A stretch of 64,000 nucleotides of DNA from Pandoraea bronchicola (GTDB lineage: Bacteria > Pseudomonadota > Gammaproteobacteria > Burkholderiales > Burkholderiaceae): the NCBI RefSeq assembly GCF_902459805.1, contig NZ_CABPST010000001.1, forward strand, positions 620,001-684,000, in the 5' to 3' direction. Made by a program: the position numbers and the translations under genes. Of the stretch, positions 63,202 through 64,000 are shown piece by piece (positions within the stretch are counted from its first letter, which is position 1; each line of letters starts with the position of its first letter). The notes beneath the pieces are model-generated. The model saw nothing but the letters and a program-made list of their open reading frames with translations. It was not told the origin of the DNA and did no database searches.

Positions 63202-64000
63202 TCAGGCACCGAGCTTCTTCTTGAGCAACTCGTTGACCTGGGCCGGGTTGGCCTTACCCTTGGTGGCCTTCATCGCCTGACCGACCAGCGCATTGAACGC
63301 CTTCTCCTTACCCGCGCGGAATTCCTCGACGGACTTGGCGTTGGCGGCCAGCACTTCGTCGATGATCTTCTCGATCGCGCCCGTGTCGGTGATCTGCTTC
63401 AGACCCTTCGCCTCGATGATGCGGTCTGCCGCGCCTTCGTCGGTGGCGCGCTCTTCCCACATCAACTGGAAGACTTCCTTCGCGATCTTGTTGGAGATCG
63501 TGTTGTCGGCGATGCGGGCGAGCAGCCCCGCGAGCTGGGCGCTCGACACCGGGCTGTCGGCAATGCCGATGTCCTCCCGGTTGAGCAGTGACGACAGTTC
63601 GCCCATGATCCAGTTGGCGGCCGGCTTGGCGCTCGCCTTGCCCGCCTTGGCAACCACGGCTTCGAAGTAAGCCGCCTGGGCCTTCGACTGGGTAAGCACG
63701 GCGGCGTCGTACTCGGACAGACCGTACGATTCGACGAAACGCACCTGCATGCCGGCAGGCAGCTCAGGCAGCGCGGCGCGCACGCGTTCGACCCATTCGC
63801 TGTCGATCACGAGCGGCATCAGGTCCGGGTCCGGGAAGTAGCGGTAGTCGTGCGCGTCTTCCTTGCTGCGCATCGAACGCGTTTCCTTCTTGTCCGGATC
63901 GTACAGGCGCGTTTCCTGCACCACCGTACCGCCGTCTTCGATCAGTTCGATCTGACGGCGCACTTCGTACTGAATCGCCTCTTCGAGAAAGCGGAACGAG
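63202..64000 (-). CDS. gatB: Aspartyl/glutamyl-tRNA amidotransferase subunit B (partial, N-terminus off the right edge)
   Basis: The minus frame stays open from the stop at 63202 to the edge (about 266 codons). It begins within [60 protein letters not shown], the conserved GatB kinase-like region with the ammonia/metal site residues. The middle is the cradle domain, and the C-terminal YqeY-like tail domain ends with [19 protein letters not shown]. It completes Gln-tRNA(Gln) or Asn-tRNA(Asn) by transamidation with GatA and GatC, which would lie to the right. Confidence 0.97.
   Translation of the reverse strand, partial: SFRFLEEAIQYEVRRQIELIEDGGTVVQETRLYDPDKKETRSMRSKEDAHDYRYFPDPDLMPLVIDSEWVERVRAALPELPAGMQVRFVESYGLSEYDAAVLTQSKAQAAYFEAVVAKAGKASAKPAANWIMGELSSLLNREDIGIADSPVSSAQLAGLLARIADNTISNKIAKEVFQLMWEERATDEGAADRIIEAKGLKQITDTGAIEKIIDEVLAANAKSVEEFRAGKEKAFNALVGQAMKATKGKANPAQVNELLKKKLGA

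Overview
The window is about 64 kb of GC-rich (roughly 62-65% by eye), gene-dense chromosome from a beta-proteobacterium. The gene content and order (argB, roxS/roxR-like pair, hslUV, zur/cobW/dksA, rlmI, xerC, dapF, lpxL, metK, gatB) and the GBP-type porin point to Burkholderiaceae. Pandoraea is my best guess, but that is inference, not a measured identity. I see no rRNA, tRNA, CRISPR array, insertion sequence or prophage.

1-23 kb is an aromatic-acid catabolic region. A long leftward gene set encodes a two-subunit LigAB-type extradiol dioxygenase, a LysR regulator with two HTH domains, a five-gene branched-chain-type ABC importer, then GalB (4-oxalomesaconate hydratase), GalC (aldolase), GalD (tautomerase), an alpha/beta hydrolase, a SnoaL-like protein and a porin. 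LigC and LigI, needed for the protocatechuate 4,5-cleavage route, are not in the window. The set therefore fits gallate better than protocatechuate as ring-cleavage substrate. Divergent from it, a GntR regulator and a VanAB-type Rieske O-demethylase could supply gallate from methoxylated acids. Next to it lies a second leftward module: benzoylformate decarboxylase, an aromatic aldehyde dehydrogenase and an MHS-family transporter, with a divergent LysR regulator. Together these would convert benzoylformate to benzoate.

22.7-43.3 kb is mostly core chromosome: a Dph6-like PP-loop protein, argB, a CWC-type cysteine-rich protein, a PCu(A)C copper chaperone, a RegBA/RoxSR-type redox two-component pair, hslUV, a zinc-homeostasis island (ZnuD-like TonB receptor, His-rich membrane protein, a DksA with a degenerate zinc finger, CobW GTPase, Zur), an EamA exporter, rlmI, xerC, DUF484, dapF, lpxL and metK. 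Two near-identical palindromes (TTGCAAC-N3-GTTGCAA type) in the zinc island are candidate Zur operators.

43.3-57.1 kb is accessory: a coniferyl-aldehyde-type dehydrogenase, an AidB-type acyl-CoA dehydrogenase, a GMC oxidoreductase, then an eight-gene leftward type IVb pilus operon of the R64 thin-pilus kind (pilS, pilL, pilN, pilO, pilP, pilQ, pilR, prepilin peptidase) without pilT, pilV or a shufflon. A roughly 490-base stretch without a supported gene separates it from an RND efflux pump with its adaptor, a PPK2 polyphosphate kinase and the C-terminal part of gatB, which runs off the right edge.
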